Shown one piece after another: positions 1-6,250 of a stretch of 12,591 nucleotides of DNA. A program made the translations under genes and the position numbers. The notes beneath the pieces were generated by a model. The model worked only from the letters and a program-made list of their open reading frames with translations, searched no databases and had not been told where the DNA came from. Each line of letters begins with the position of its first letter. Position 1 is the first letter of the stretch. The stretch is from an uncultured Mycoplasmatota bacterium. GTDB lineage: Bacteria > Bacillota_I > Bacilli_A > RF39 > UBA660. The stretch spans positions 1 to 12,591 of the forward strand of contig CANPBV010000042.1 of NCBI GenBank assembly GCA_947572405.1, in the 5' to 3' direction.

Positions 1-50
1 AATTAGATAGGTGATTACGAACTTTAAGAACATAGAAAAGAGGCGAATAT

Positions 51-848
51 ATGACAAACAAAATAATTGAAGTTCAAAATATTAAAGTGAACATAACAAA
101 TATAAATGATAGCGATTATATTTGTATTTCTGATTTTACCAAATTTAAAGAAGGAAAATCTACATCAGATGATGTTATCAGAAATTGGTTAAGAAATAGA
201 ATTACTTTAGAATTTTTAGGTATTTGGGAGTCAATTTACAATCCAAATTTTAATTCCGTCGAATTCGACGGGTTTAAAAGTGAGGCGGGACTTCATACTT
301 TTACACTAAGTGTTACAGAATGGTGTAATAAAACGAACGCAATTGGGATATATTCGAAACGTGGAAAATATGGTGGAACTTATGCTCATAAAGATATTGC
401 TTTTGAATTTGCATCTTCTATTAGTCCAGTTTTTAAACTATATTTGATAAAAGAATTTGAAAGACTAAAAGAGTTAGAAAATCAAAATAGGGAATGGGAT
501 ATAAAAAGAATTTTAACTAAAAATAATTATCTTATTCATACAGATGCAATTAAAAATTATATATTACCTAGTAACGATTATTATAAAGATAGAGAATGGT
601 TAAAGTATGCAGAAGAAGCAGATATTTTAAATGTTGCCTTATTTAATACAACTGCTAAAAGATGGAGAGAACTTAATCCTAATTTAGCAAAAAAATCGAA
701 TGTAAGAGATTATGCTACAATAAATGAATTAACCGTGTTATCTAATTTAGAATCACATAATGCAGAATTAATTAAAGAAGGGAAAGATACAGAAGAAAGA
801 TTTGAAATATTAAGTAGTATTGCTCTAAGTATCAACTTGATATATTAA
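51..848 (+). CDS. KilA-N domain protein, C-terminus lost by frameshift
   Basis: KilA-N proteins are DNA-binding-type proteins of phages and integrated elements, and their precise role is usually unknown. Residues about 10-120 carry the KilA-N fold (the ISDFTKF and VIRNWLRNR segments, then a GGTYAHKDIAFEFA segment). Residues about 150-250 carry the usual companion region, with EEADILNVALF, TAKRWRE and the RDYATINELTVLSNLES stretch. GAGG at 40-43, seven bases before ATG 51, supports the start. The reading frame ends at TAA 846-848. The -1 frame, however, continues from about 827 as KYQLDILNNAEEIKLLGEKDNI and stops at TAG 893-895, which is what the end of this family looks like. One missing base, or loss of one copy of a 4-base AAGT repeat near 827-830, would explain this. 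The protein is probably still folded but lacks about 20 C-terminal residues. Family call is confident; biological role unknown. Confidence 0.85.
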   Translation: MTNKIIEVQNIKVNITNINDSDYICISDFTKFKEGKSTSDDVIRNWLRNRITLEFLGIWESIYNPNFNSVEFDGFKSEAGLHTFTLSVTEWCNKTNAIGIYSKRGKYGGTYAHKDIAFEFASSISPVFKLYLIKEFERLKELENQNREWDIKRILTKNNYLIHTDAIKNYILPSNDYYKDREWLKYAEEADILNVALFNTTAKRWRELNPNLAKKSNVRDYATINELTVLSNLESHNAELIKEGKDTEERFEILSSIALSINLIY

Positions 849-916
849 ATAATGCAGAAGAAATAAAATTATTAGGAGAAAAAGATAATATATAGTATTT
901 TGCACATTTGTATTAA

Positions 917-950
917 TTCTTTCTGAATAATAAAATTATTATAGAAAGAA
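917..950 (+). promoter_or_regulatory. Hairpin overlapping the Shine-Dalgarno of the next gene
   Basis: TTCTTTCT (917-924) pairs with AGAAAGAA (943-950), with an inner ATAATA/TATTAT stem and a two-base GA bulge. The 3' arm runs directly into GGT 951-953, so it covers most of the AGAAGG ribosome binding site for ATG 959. It could mask that site in the mRNA. A weak TTGTAT-N17-TAAAAT promoter-like pair (908-936) lies in the same stretch, but such matches are common in AT-rich DNA. Confidence 0.4.
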
Positions 951-958
951 GGTAAAAT

Positions 959-1237
959 ATGTATAAATATAATATTAAAGAATTAGCAGAAAAATTAGAA
1001 AAATGTAGAAATGTAAATCTTGATGATGTAAAATTAGAAGATGTAGATGAAATAACAGATATAAAAATAGACAGAAGAAAACCTAGTGATGAAAGAATAT
1101 TAGAGTTTTTAATGAAGACAAAGAATCCTTATATATTTAAAGTAAAAGGGAAATTAGTTAGAATCAGATTTTCAGAAAACAGCAATTTAACTGCTGAAGA
1201 TTGCTTAACTAAAGTTCTAGAAAATTTATATAGATAA
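959..1237 (+). CDS. Small acidic protein of mobile-element type (DUF6870-like)
   Basis: A 92-residue soluble protein with no signal peptide or membrane segment. The N-terminal half is rich in Asp and Glu (NLDDVKLEDVDEITDIKIDR). The second half has DERILEFLMKTKNPYIFKVKGKLVRIRFSEN followed by a short helix. From memory this pattern (a DI.D.KI segment, ERIL.F....KNPY, then a V.V.F.....T.ED strand) resembles DUF6870, a family of unknown function that is frequent in Firmicutes integrative elements. I cannot run a profile search to confirm this. AAGAAGGT just upstream supports ATG 959. It sits between a KilA-N gene and a histidine phosphatase gene, 13 bases from the latter, so co-transcription with the phosphatase is likely. 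No function is assigned. Confidence 0.75.
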   Translation: MYKYNIKELAEKLEKCRNVNLDDVKLEDVDEITDIKIDRRKPSDERILEFLMKTKNPYIFKVKGKLVRIRFSENSNLTAEDCLTKVLENLYR

Positions 1238-1250
1238 ATGGAGGAAAAAA

Positions 1251-1775
1251 ATGAAAATATACATAGTTAGACATGGACAGGTTCCACATAATGCTTTAGG
1301 ACAATATAATATTGTTGATGAAGATTTAACGGAATTGGGAATTGAGCAAGCAAAAAAATTGAAGGAGAAAATTAAAAACATTAACTTTGATATAATTATA
1401 TGCTCACCGCTTAATAGAGCAAAACATACTGCAGAAATAGTAAATATAAATAATAATGAGATAATTTATGATGACAGAATAAAAGAGCGAAGTTGTGGTG
1501 ATTTAAGTGGTAAGCCATTAGAAGTAACTAATAGAGATGAATACTGGAATTATAATACTACTATTCAATACGGAACCAGTGAAAATATCAAATTGTTTTT
1601 TGAAAGAATTTATAATTTTCTAGATGAACTAAAGATAAAAGATTATAATACTGTATTGATAGTTGCACATAGCGGAGTTTCAAAAGCATTTAGTGGATAT
1701 TTTGAAGGAATAAAAAATGGAATGTTTTTAAATAGAGGATTAAAAAACTGTGAAATAAAGGAGTATGAATTATAG
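1251..1775 (+). CDS. Histidine phosphatase family protein (phosphoglycerate mutase-like)
   Basis: A 174-residue cytoplasmic member of the histidine phosphatase branch 1 superfamily, whose members transfer phosphate through a phospho-histidine. The N-terminal VRHGQ places the catalytic His at residue 8 with Arg7. SPLNRAKHTAEI supplies the second active-site Arg (about 56). KERSCGDLSGK supplies the acidic residue (Glu79), and LIVAHSG supplies the second His (140). All the core residues are therefore present. The length fits the small broad-specificity phosphatases (CobC/PhoE/YhfR-like) better than glycolytic mutases, and the substrate cannot be told. GGAGG eight bases before ATG 1251 decides the start. 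The gene lies 13 bases after the small acidic gene and 17 bases before ylqF, so it may be read together with both. Its base composition is closer to the AT-rich genes on its left. Confidence 0.9.
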   Translation: MKIYIVRHGQVPHNALGQYNIVDEDLTELGIEQAKKLKEKIKNINFDIIICSPLNRAKHTAEIVNINNNEIIYDDRIKERSCGDLSGKPLEVTNRDEYWNYNTTIQYGTSENIKLFFERIYNFLDELKIKDYNTVLIVAHSGVSKAFSGYFEGIKNGMFLNRGLKNCEIKEYEL

Positions 1776-1792
1776 AAAGTGAAGTGATATAA

Positions 1793-2677
1793 ATGGATAA
1801 TCGACAAAATCAGACAAATATAAACTGGTATCCAGGGCATATGGCCAAAACGAAACGATTAATTAAAGAAAGTTTGGAACAAATTGATATCGTATATGAA
1901 GTAGTAGATGCAAGAATGCCATACTCTTCTAAAATTAGAGATTTAGATGATATTATTAAAAATAAGCCAAAGATTATGATTATGACAAAATATGATTTAT
2001 GTGATAAACCAGAAACAAAAAAATGGATAACATATTATGAAAAGCAGAATTATCATATTATTGCCATGGACATAGAACATCAATTCGAAAAAAAGCAGAT
2101 TCTTCAATTAACCGAAAATTTGTTAGAGGAAAAATGGAAAAAATTAAAAGAAAAAGGGTTACTAAGAAAACGTGCAAGAGCACTAGTAGTAGGAATTCCG
2201 AACGTAGGGAAGTCAACTCTCATTAATCGTCTTGTTGGTAAAAATGTTGTTGGAACAGGAAATCGTCCAGGAGTGACAAAAGAATTAAATTGGATTCGTA
2301 TTAGTGATACAGTTGAACTTTTAGATAGTCCTGGAATATTATGGCCTAAAATTGATATTGGAAATGTTGCCTACAATTTAGCTAGCTTAACAGCCATTAA
2401 AGAGGAAATTCTTCCTCTATTTGATGTAACTGAATATATTTTAAGAACACTTCAAAACCATTATCCAAATATATTAAAAGAGCGTTATGGAATAGAAAGC
2501 GTAGAAGAAGATGTAATAGAAACAATGGAATTCATTGGAAAAAGAAGAGGTTGTCTTGTAAAAGGCGGAGAAATAGATTATGATAAAGTTATGGCCATTA
2601 TTATGAATGACGTAAAAAATGGAATCATAAAGAATATTACTTTTGATAGGATTGAGGCAATTCATGAAAACGAATGA
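1793..2677 (+). CDS. ylqF: Ribosome biogenesis GTPase YlqF/RbgA
   Basis: A circularly permuted GTPase that acts late in assembly of the 50S ribosomal subunit. The N-terminal NWYPGHMAKTK signature (residues 11-21) is typical of YlqF. The G-motif order is permuted: the G4 equivalent TKYD at 65-68 comes first, then the P-loop GIPNVGKST at 134-142, the RPGVTK switch segment at 158-163 and G3 DSPG at 178-181. A C-terminal helical domain of about 90 residues follows, with RRGCLVKGGEIDYDKV. The 294-residue length is normal. G4 reads TKxD rather than NKxD, a change also seen in other active bacterial GTPases such as EngB. The start is preceded by GAAGTGA. The end overlaps mrnC by 14 bases, placing it at the head of a 23S/50S maturation operon. 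Confidence 0.95.
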   Translation: MDNRQNQTNINWYPGHMAKTKRLIKESLEQIDIVYEVVDARMPYSSKIRDLDDIIKNKPKIMIMTKYDLCDKPETKKWITYYEKQNYHIIAMDIEHQFEKKQILQLTENLLEEKWKKLKEKGLLRKRARALVVGIPNVGKSTLINRLVGKNVVGTGNRPGVTKELNWIRISDTVELLDSPGILWPKIDIGNVAYNLASLTAIKEEILPLFDVTEYILRTLQNHYPNILKERYGIESVEEDVIETMEFIGKRRGCLVKGGEIDYDKVMAIIMNDVKNGIIKNITFDRIEAIHENE

Positions 2678-3065
2678 ACTTAATATATTGGCTTTAGCTT
2701 ATTTAGGAGATAGTATATATGAAATCTACGTTCGAAAATTCTTAATTGAGAAAGGAATTGTAAAGGTAAAAGAATTACAGGCAGAAGCAATTAAATATGT
2801 AAGTGCCAAGGGACAAGCTTATTATTTAAAAGAATGGTTGGAAAAAGATTTGTTAAATAAAGAAGAATTAGCTATCGTAAGTCGTGCTAGAAATCATAAA
2901 GGTAGTAGGCATCCTAAAAACACAGATATTTTAACTTACAAACATGCAACAGCGCTAGAATCATTAATCGGTTTTTGGTATTTCGAAAAAAAATTTGATC
3001 GTTTAGAGAAAATGATGGCTTTGATATTGGAGGAACAAGTATGTACGTATATGGAAAAAATGTAG
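2664..3065 (+). CDS. mrnC: Mini-ribonuclease III (23S rRNA end maturation)
   Basis: Mini-III is a dimeric RNase III catalytic domain without a dsRNA-binding domain. In Firmicutes it trims the double-stranded ends of precursor 23S rRNA. ATG 2664 gives 133 residues, the usual family size. The LALAYLGDSIYE motif carries catalytic Asp16 and Glu20. VSRARNHKGSRHPKN and YKHATALESLIGFWYF (Glu99) match the conserved second half. A longer reading from TTG 2643 would add seven residues, but ATG 2664 has GAGG eight bases upstream and begins where the family does. It overlaps the end of ylqF by 14 bases and the start of rlmB by 25 bases, which suggests translational coupling. Confidence 0.95.
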   Translation: MKTNELNILALAYLGDSIYEIYVRKFLIEKGIVKVKELQAEAIKYVSAKGQAYYLKEWLEKDLLNKEELAIVSRARNHKGSRHPKNTDILTYKHATALESLIGFWYFEKKFDRLEKMMALILEEQVCTYMEKM

Positions 3066-3736
3066 CAACTGAAATTTTAAAAAAAAAGGAAAAAATAGAA
3101 AAAATTTATATTTCGGACCACTTTCATGACAAATTTATAGAATCTGCCATACGGAATTTGAAAATTTGTACAGAAATTCTGACCAAAAAGGAATTAGATA
3201 AACTTGCAAATGGAAATCATCAAGGTATAATTGTATCTGTTCCGGATTATCAATATTGTGAACTTCAAGAACTGTTAGTGGCAGAAAATCCATTTTTGAT
3301 TTTATTAGATCATCTAGAAGATCCCCATAACTTAGGAGCTATTATTAGAACCGCAGAGGCAGCAGGAGTGGATGGAATTATCATTCCAAAAAATCGTTCG
3401 GTTGGAGTAAATGCAACTGTATTAAAAACAAGTGCTGGTGCGGCAAAAAATATGAAAATTGCAATGATTACGAATTTGAAGCAAACAATAGAATTTTTAA
3501 AAAAATGTGGTTTCTGGATTTTTGGAACTGATATGGAGGGAACTGATTTTGAGAGACTTGATTATCATGGAAAGATAGCTATAGTAATTGGAAATGAAGG
3601 AACTGGAATGAGTCGCTTGGTAAAAGAGAGTTGTGATTTTATTGCCTCTATTCCAATGTATGGTGAAATTAATAGTTTAAATGCTTCTGTAGCAACTGGA
3701 ATTGTGATATATGAGGCGGTTAAACAAAGAAAGTAG
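3041..3736 (+). CDS. rlmB: 23S rRNA (guanosine-2'-O)-methyltransferase RlmB / SpoU family
   Basis: A SPOUT-fold enzyme that transfers a methyl group from S-adenosylmethionine to a ribose 2'-OH. RlmB in E. coli modifies G2251 in the 23S peptidyl-transferase region. The substrate-binding domain is at residues about 1-72 (it starts YGKNVATEIL), and the methyltransferase domain spans about 84-228. Motif 1 is LDHLEDPHNLGAIIRTAEAAG with Asn97 and Arg103. Motif 2 is IVIGNEGTGMS (182-191). Motif 3 is IPMYGEINSLNASVATGI (204-221), which forms the knotted cofactor site. GGAGG at 3029-3033 fixes ATG 3041. The gene overlaps mrnC, as in the Bacillus cysS-mrnC-rlmB order. The exact target nucleotide is inferred from family and context; other SpoU members look similar. 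Confidence 0.92.
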   Translation: MYVYGKNVATEILKKKEKIEKIYISDHFHDKFIESAIRNLKICTEILTKKELDKLANGNHQGIIVSVPDYQYCELQELLVAENPFLILLDHLEDPHNLGAIIRTAEAAGVDGIIIPKNRSVGVNATVLKTSAGAAKNMKIAMITNLKQTIEFLKKCGFWIFGTDMEGTDFERLDYHGKIAIVIGNEGTGMSRLVKESCDFIASIPMYGEINSLNASVATGIVIYEAVKQRK

Positions 3737-4370
3737 GGAGAATGTGGAGTATAGGGACTTTAATGATTATGAGTTATTATCTTTTGTTGAAGAGCAGAAC
3801 GAAGAAGCAGGAGAAATTTTATATAAGAAATATCAACCATTAATTACTTCAGTAGCGACAAGAGTTTATAACCAAGCCAAAGGTCAAATTGGAATAGAGT
3901 TATCTGATTTAATTCAAGAAGGTATGGTAGGTCTTAGCTTTGCCATTCATAACTTTGATGAAAATAATGGAACTCTATTTTATACTTATGCAAAAACCTG
4001 TATTGAAAGAAAAATATTGTCTGCAATAATAGGAGCTCAACGATTAAAGCATAAAATTTTGAATGAATCTGTTTCACTGAGTACTGAAGAGGATAATAGT
4101 CCAAGTGGCATTAGTGGAATATTATCTGATAATAGTATGAACCCTGAACGTTTATTAATTGACAATGAAGCTGAGGAAGAACTACAATTTTTAATTTATC
4201 AAGAACTGAGTGATCAAGAAAGACAAATTTTAGAACTTAGAGTAAATGGGTTCACCTACATAGAAATTTCAAAATTATTAGGAATTAATAAGAAAAAAGT
4301 TGACAATGTTGTACAGAGAATTAGAACAAAATTAAAAAAATTGCAAAGAAATGAAAAAAAAGAGGAATAA
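3711..4370 (+). CDS. sigH: RNA polymerase sigma factor, SigH-like
   Basis: A sigma-70 family factor that directs RNA polymerase core to alternative promoters. Region 2 runs from about 33 to 115 (ILYKKYQPLI, DLIQEGMVGL at 66-75, TYAKTCIERKILSAI), followed by a QRLKHKILNESVSLS segment very like SigH. A linker rich in Ser and Asn follows, then region 4 with a helix-turn-helix (FTYIEISKLLGINKKKVDNVVQRIRTKL, 181-208). There are no anti-sigma or sensor additions. Position right after rlmB also matches SigH of Bacillus, although the yacP gene that normally separates them is absent. The start is uncertain: ATG 3711 overlaps rlmB by 26 bases with little Shine-Dalgarno, while in-frame GTG 3744, after the rlmB stop, has GGGAG only three bases upstream. 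A poly-U terminator overlaps the stop codon. Confidence 0.85.
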   Translation: MRRLNKESRENVEYRDFNDYELLSFVEEQNEEAGEILYKKYQPLITSVATRVYNQAKGQIGIELSDLIQEGMVGLSFAIHNFDENNGTLFYTYAKTCIERKILSAIIGAQRLKHKILNESVSLSTEEDNSPSGISGILSDNSMNPERLLIDNEAEEELQFLIYQELSDQERQILELRVNGFTYIEISKLLGINKKKVDNVVQRIRTKLKKLQRNEKKEE

Positions 4371-4391
4371 ACTCTTCCTTTTTTTTTTTTT
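4360..4391 (+). terminator. Weak hairpin with long U-tract ending the ribosome/sigma operon
   Basis: AAGAG (4360-4364) pairs with CTCTT (4372-4376) around loop GAATAAA. After CC comes a run of 13 T (4379-4391). An alternative pairing of the preceding A-run with the T-run would extend the stem and make it bidirectional. The stem overlaps the sigma gene's TAA at 4368-4370. Confidence 0.65.
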
Positions 4392-4394
4392 AGA

Positions 4395-4403
4395 TGATAT
4401 AAT
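4395..4403 (+). promoter_or_regulatory. Extended -10 promoter of the coiled-coil operon
   Basis: TGATATAAT is a perfect extended -10 element (TGn plus TATAAT). No convincing -35 exists because the upstream DNA is the terminator T-tract. The transcript would start near 4410, inside the palindrome ATAACGTTAT. Confidence 0.6.
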
Positions 4404-4404
4404 G

Positions 4405-4438
4405 ATAACGTTATAGTGTAGAGTAAGGAGAAACTCTA
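4405..4438 (+). promoter_or_regulatory. Palindrome at the start site and 5' leader stem-loop
   Basis: ATAACGTTAT (4405-4414) is a perfect ten-base palindrome at the expected transcription start. TAGAGT (4419-4424) and ACTCTA (4433-4438) form a perfect six-pair stem whose eight-base loop, AAGGAGAA, is a Shine-Dalgarno-like sequence with no start codon near it. The true ribosome binding site (AGGGGAAG) lies further down, before ATG 4469. Both elements could serve regulation; no factor can be named. Confidence 0.45.
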
Positions 4439-4468
4439 GCATACATAAAAGAAAAAGGGGAAGATAGA

Positions 4469-5329
4469 ATGAATGAAGAATTAATGAATGAAACTATACC
4501 AGTAGAAACTCCTGAAAATGAATTGATTGACGCAATGAATGAAGATTTTTTTGATAATGTAGAAGAATCTGGACCATCATTAGATTTGGATGATTCTGCA
4601 GAAACGAATACTTCCTTTAATGAAAATTTTGATTTACCAGAATTTGGAATGGAAAATCGCGAAAAAATTTCAGAGGGAAATACTTCTAATTTTGATCAAT
4701 TATTTGATAGCCTTTATAATGATGTGGCTGGTGCTAATAGTCTTATTACAGAGTTAATTGAACGAAAAAAATCAATTAATAATAATGAAAATCTATTATC
4801 TGAATTAAAAGATAAAATGGAACAAGAAAAAAATGATTTTAATCGTTACGTGGAAGAACAAAAGAAAGCCCTTCAAACTGAAAAGGATCAAATTAATGAT
4901 TATGTAAAAACACAGAAAATTAGAATTCAAAGTGAAGAAGAAAAATTCAATGCAGATTGTGATGCGACAAGAACTGAAATTAGTTTGGCAAAACAATCTT
5001 TAGAGGCAGAAAAAGAAAGATTTGCACTTGAAAAAGAACAGTTTGAAAAGTATAAACAACTAGAAGAGGAAAAATTAAAAAATGAAAAAATCAAATTAGA
5101 TCAAGGAAGAGAGCAATTTGAAAAGGAAAGAACTGTATCAGAAGAAAGCATCAAAGCTTCACAAAAAGAATTAGAAAATAAACAAGAACAATTTGAAAAA
5201 TACAAAGATCTAGAAGAGAAAAAACTTGAATTAGGAAATAATAATTTATCACAAAGCGTTGCTCGTTTCAAAGAATTAGTATCTCAATTTAATTCTGGGT
5301 TCTCACAACTGCCTTCAGAAAATAAATAG
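4469..5329 (+). CDS. Coiled-coil protein, first of a tandem paralogous pair
   Basis: I do not recognise this 286-residue protein. Residues 1-72 are acidic, low in hydrophobics and probably disordered. Residues 75-103 (starting FDQLFDSLYNDV) form a helical segment shared with the next gene product. Residues about 104-258 are charged coiled coil with two visible repeats. One is an 18-residue repeat (125-142 and 143-160, each with an N.YV..QK pattern). The other is EQFEKYK.LEE.KL at 190-203, repeated exactly 50 residues later at 240-253. The C-terminus (260-282) has a less charged helix with RFKELVSQFNSGF. There is no signal peptide or membrane span, so it is cytoplasmic. AGGGGAAG precedes ATG 4469. 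It is first in a two-gene unit with its own promoter and terminator, directly after a sigma factor gene. A scaffold or filament role is a guess. Confidence 0.9.
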   Translation: MNEELMNETIPVETPENELIDAMNEDFFDNVEESGPSLDLDDSAETNTSFNENFDLPEFGMENREKISEGNTSNFDQLFDSLYNDVAGANSLITELIERKKSINNNENLLSELKDKMEQEKNDFNRYVEEQKKALQTEKDQINDYVKTQKIRIQSEEEKFNADCDATRTEISLAKQSLEAEKERFALEKEQFEKYKQLEEEKLKNEKIKLDQGREQFEKERTVSEESIKASQKELENKQEQFEKYKDLEEKKLELGNNNLSQSVARFKELVSQFNSGFSQLPSENK

Positions 5330-5341
5330 TGGACAATATGA

Positions 5342-6124
5342 ATGAAGAATAGAGATTTATTAGTGAATGATTTTTTATTAGAAGAACCAGTAATCTTGGA
5401 AGAGACAGAGGGTAGTGAATCAGTTGATACAGAGGAGCTTGTTGATAGTACACTAAAATCAACTGATTTCGAGGTTGAAACTGATGGAATAGAAGAATCA
5501 AATGGACAAGTAGGTTTGAAGGCGGAAACATTAGAAGAGAGTAAAGCACTTCCTAATGGAACAAATATTAATAACATTTTCCAAATGGCTAATAATAATG
5601 TAAAAGAAGCAACTAATATTTTCCATAGAAATATGGAAATGAAGCTCAAGATTGAAGAAAAATATAAGCAATTTAAACGAGAAAAGGAAGACTTTGAATT
5701 AAAAAAGGTAGCAACACAGAAAAAAATTGATGCTTATAAAGAAGAAGTTTATGGGAAATTGAAATCTAAAAAAAATGAGATTGAAACAGAGATTAACAAT
5801 TTAAAAATTGCTCAGAAAAAATTGGAACAGGATAAATCTAATTTTGAAGAGCAAAAAAGGGATGAATTAGCCAAAATCAAACAAGAGAAAAATAAAGATT
5901 TGGAGGAAATTGGTGAAAAACGTTCAGAATTAGAAACATTGGAAGTAAGTCTTAGACTTGAAAGGGAAAATATTGAAGAAGAAAAGCGTCAATTGGAACT
6001 GGATCGTATTAAATACGAAAGTGATATGAATGAGTTAACCAATAATTTACTGAAGTTTAATGAATTGGTTGGGGATTTTTCAGATGGTATGGAAAGATTT
6101 AATGAAAATCAAGCAGAAGAATAG
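5342..6124 (+). CDS. Coiled-coil protein, second of a tandem paralogous pair
   Basis: An unrecognised 260-residue protein with the same design as its upstream neighbour: acidic N-terminus (1-72), a helical segment at 76-104 (INNIFQMANNNVKEA) that aligns without gaps to residues 75-103 of the first, a coiled coil (about 105-230), and a C-terminal KFNELVGDFSDGMERF matching RFKELVSQFNSGF. Overall identity is low, so the duplication is old, or the coils have drifted. It starts 12 bases after the upstream stop. No good Shine-Dalgarno is visible, and a four-codon ORF (ATG 5338 to TAG 5350-5352) overlaps its ATG, so translation probably depends on ribosomes arriving from the first gene. A strong terminator overlaps its stop. 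The pair may form hetero-oligomers; function unknown. Confidence 0.9.
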   Translation: MKNRDLLVNDFLLEEPVILEETEGSESVDTEELVDSTLKSTDFEVETDGIEESNGQVGLKAETLEESKALPNGTNINNIFQMANNNVKEATNIFHRNMEMKLKIEEKYKQFKREKEDFELKKVATQKKIDAYKEEVYGKLKSKKNEIETEINNLKIAQKKLEQDKSNFEEQKRDELAKIKQEKNKDLEEIGEKRSELETLEVSLRLERENIEEEKRQLELDRIKYESDMNELTNNLLKFNELVGDFSDGMERFNENQAEE

Positions 6125-6138
6125 TTTCTGCTTTTTTT
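6111..6138 (+). terminator. Strong intrinsic terminator of the coiled-coil operon
   Basis: AAGCAGAA (6111-6118) pairs perfectly with TTCTGCTT (6126-6133) around a seven-base loop, and a T-run follows to 6138. The stop codon TAG 6122-6124 lies in the loop, so the terminator doubles as the end of the coding sequence. Confidence 0.9.
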
Positions 6139-6160
6139 GCATTTTTCCTATATAAAAATG

Positions 6161-6189
6161 TTGACACGAATTTATGCTCTTGTTACAAT
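6161..6189 (+). promoter_or_regulatory. Near-consensus vegetative promoter
   Basis: TTGACA (6161-6166), 17-base spacer, TACAAT (6184-6189), with TG at 6181-6182 giving an extended -10. Transcription would begin near 6196, which rules out the upstream TTG 6137 as the start of the following gene and leaves a leader of about 55 bases. Confidence 0.85.
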
Positions 6190-6250
6190 CAATATAGACA
6201 AGGTAAGTTTTGCCTTTGCTCATGTATATATAATGGTTAGGGGGATGAAT

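Noticed and set aside
1643..1840. Minus-strand frames at 1643-1840, 2474-2665, 7898-8128, 8831-9049, 11173-11454 and 12319-12528, and the plus-strand frame 7860-8081
   Set aside because: Each lies inside a well-supported gene in another frame and lacks its own start signals.
5284..5649. Minus-strand reading frames over the coiled-coil genes (also 4805-4996)
   Set aside because: They are antisense shadows of Lys/Glu-rich codons giving Phe/Ser-rich runs, with no ribosome binding site or family resemblance.
6137..6250. N-terminal extension of the 359-residue protein from TTG 6137
   Set aside because: The extension lies across the terminator tail and the TTGACA/TACAAT promoter, upstream of the expected transcription start, and has no ribosome binding site.
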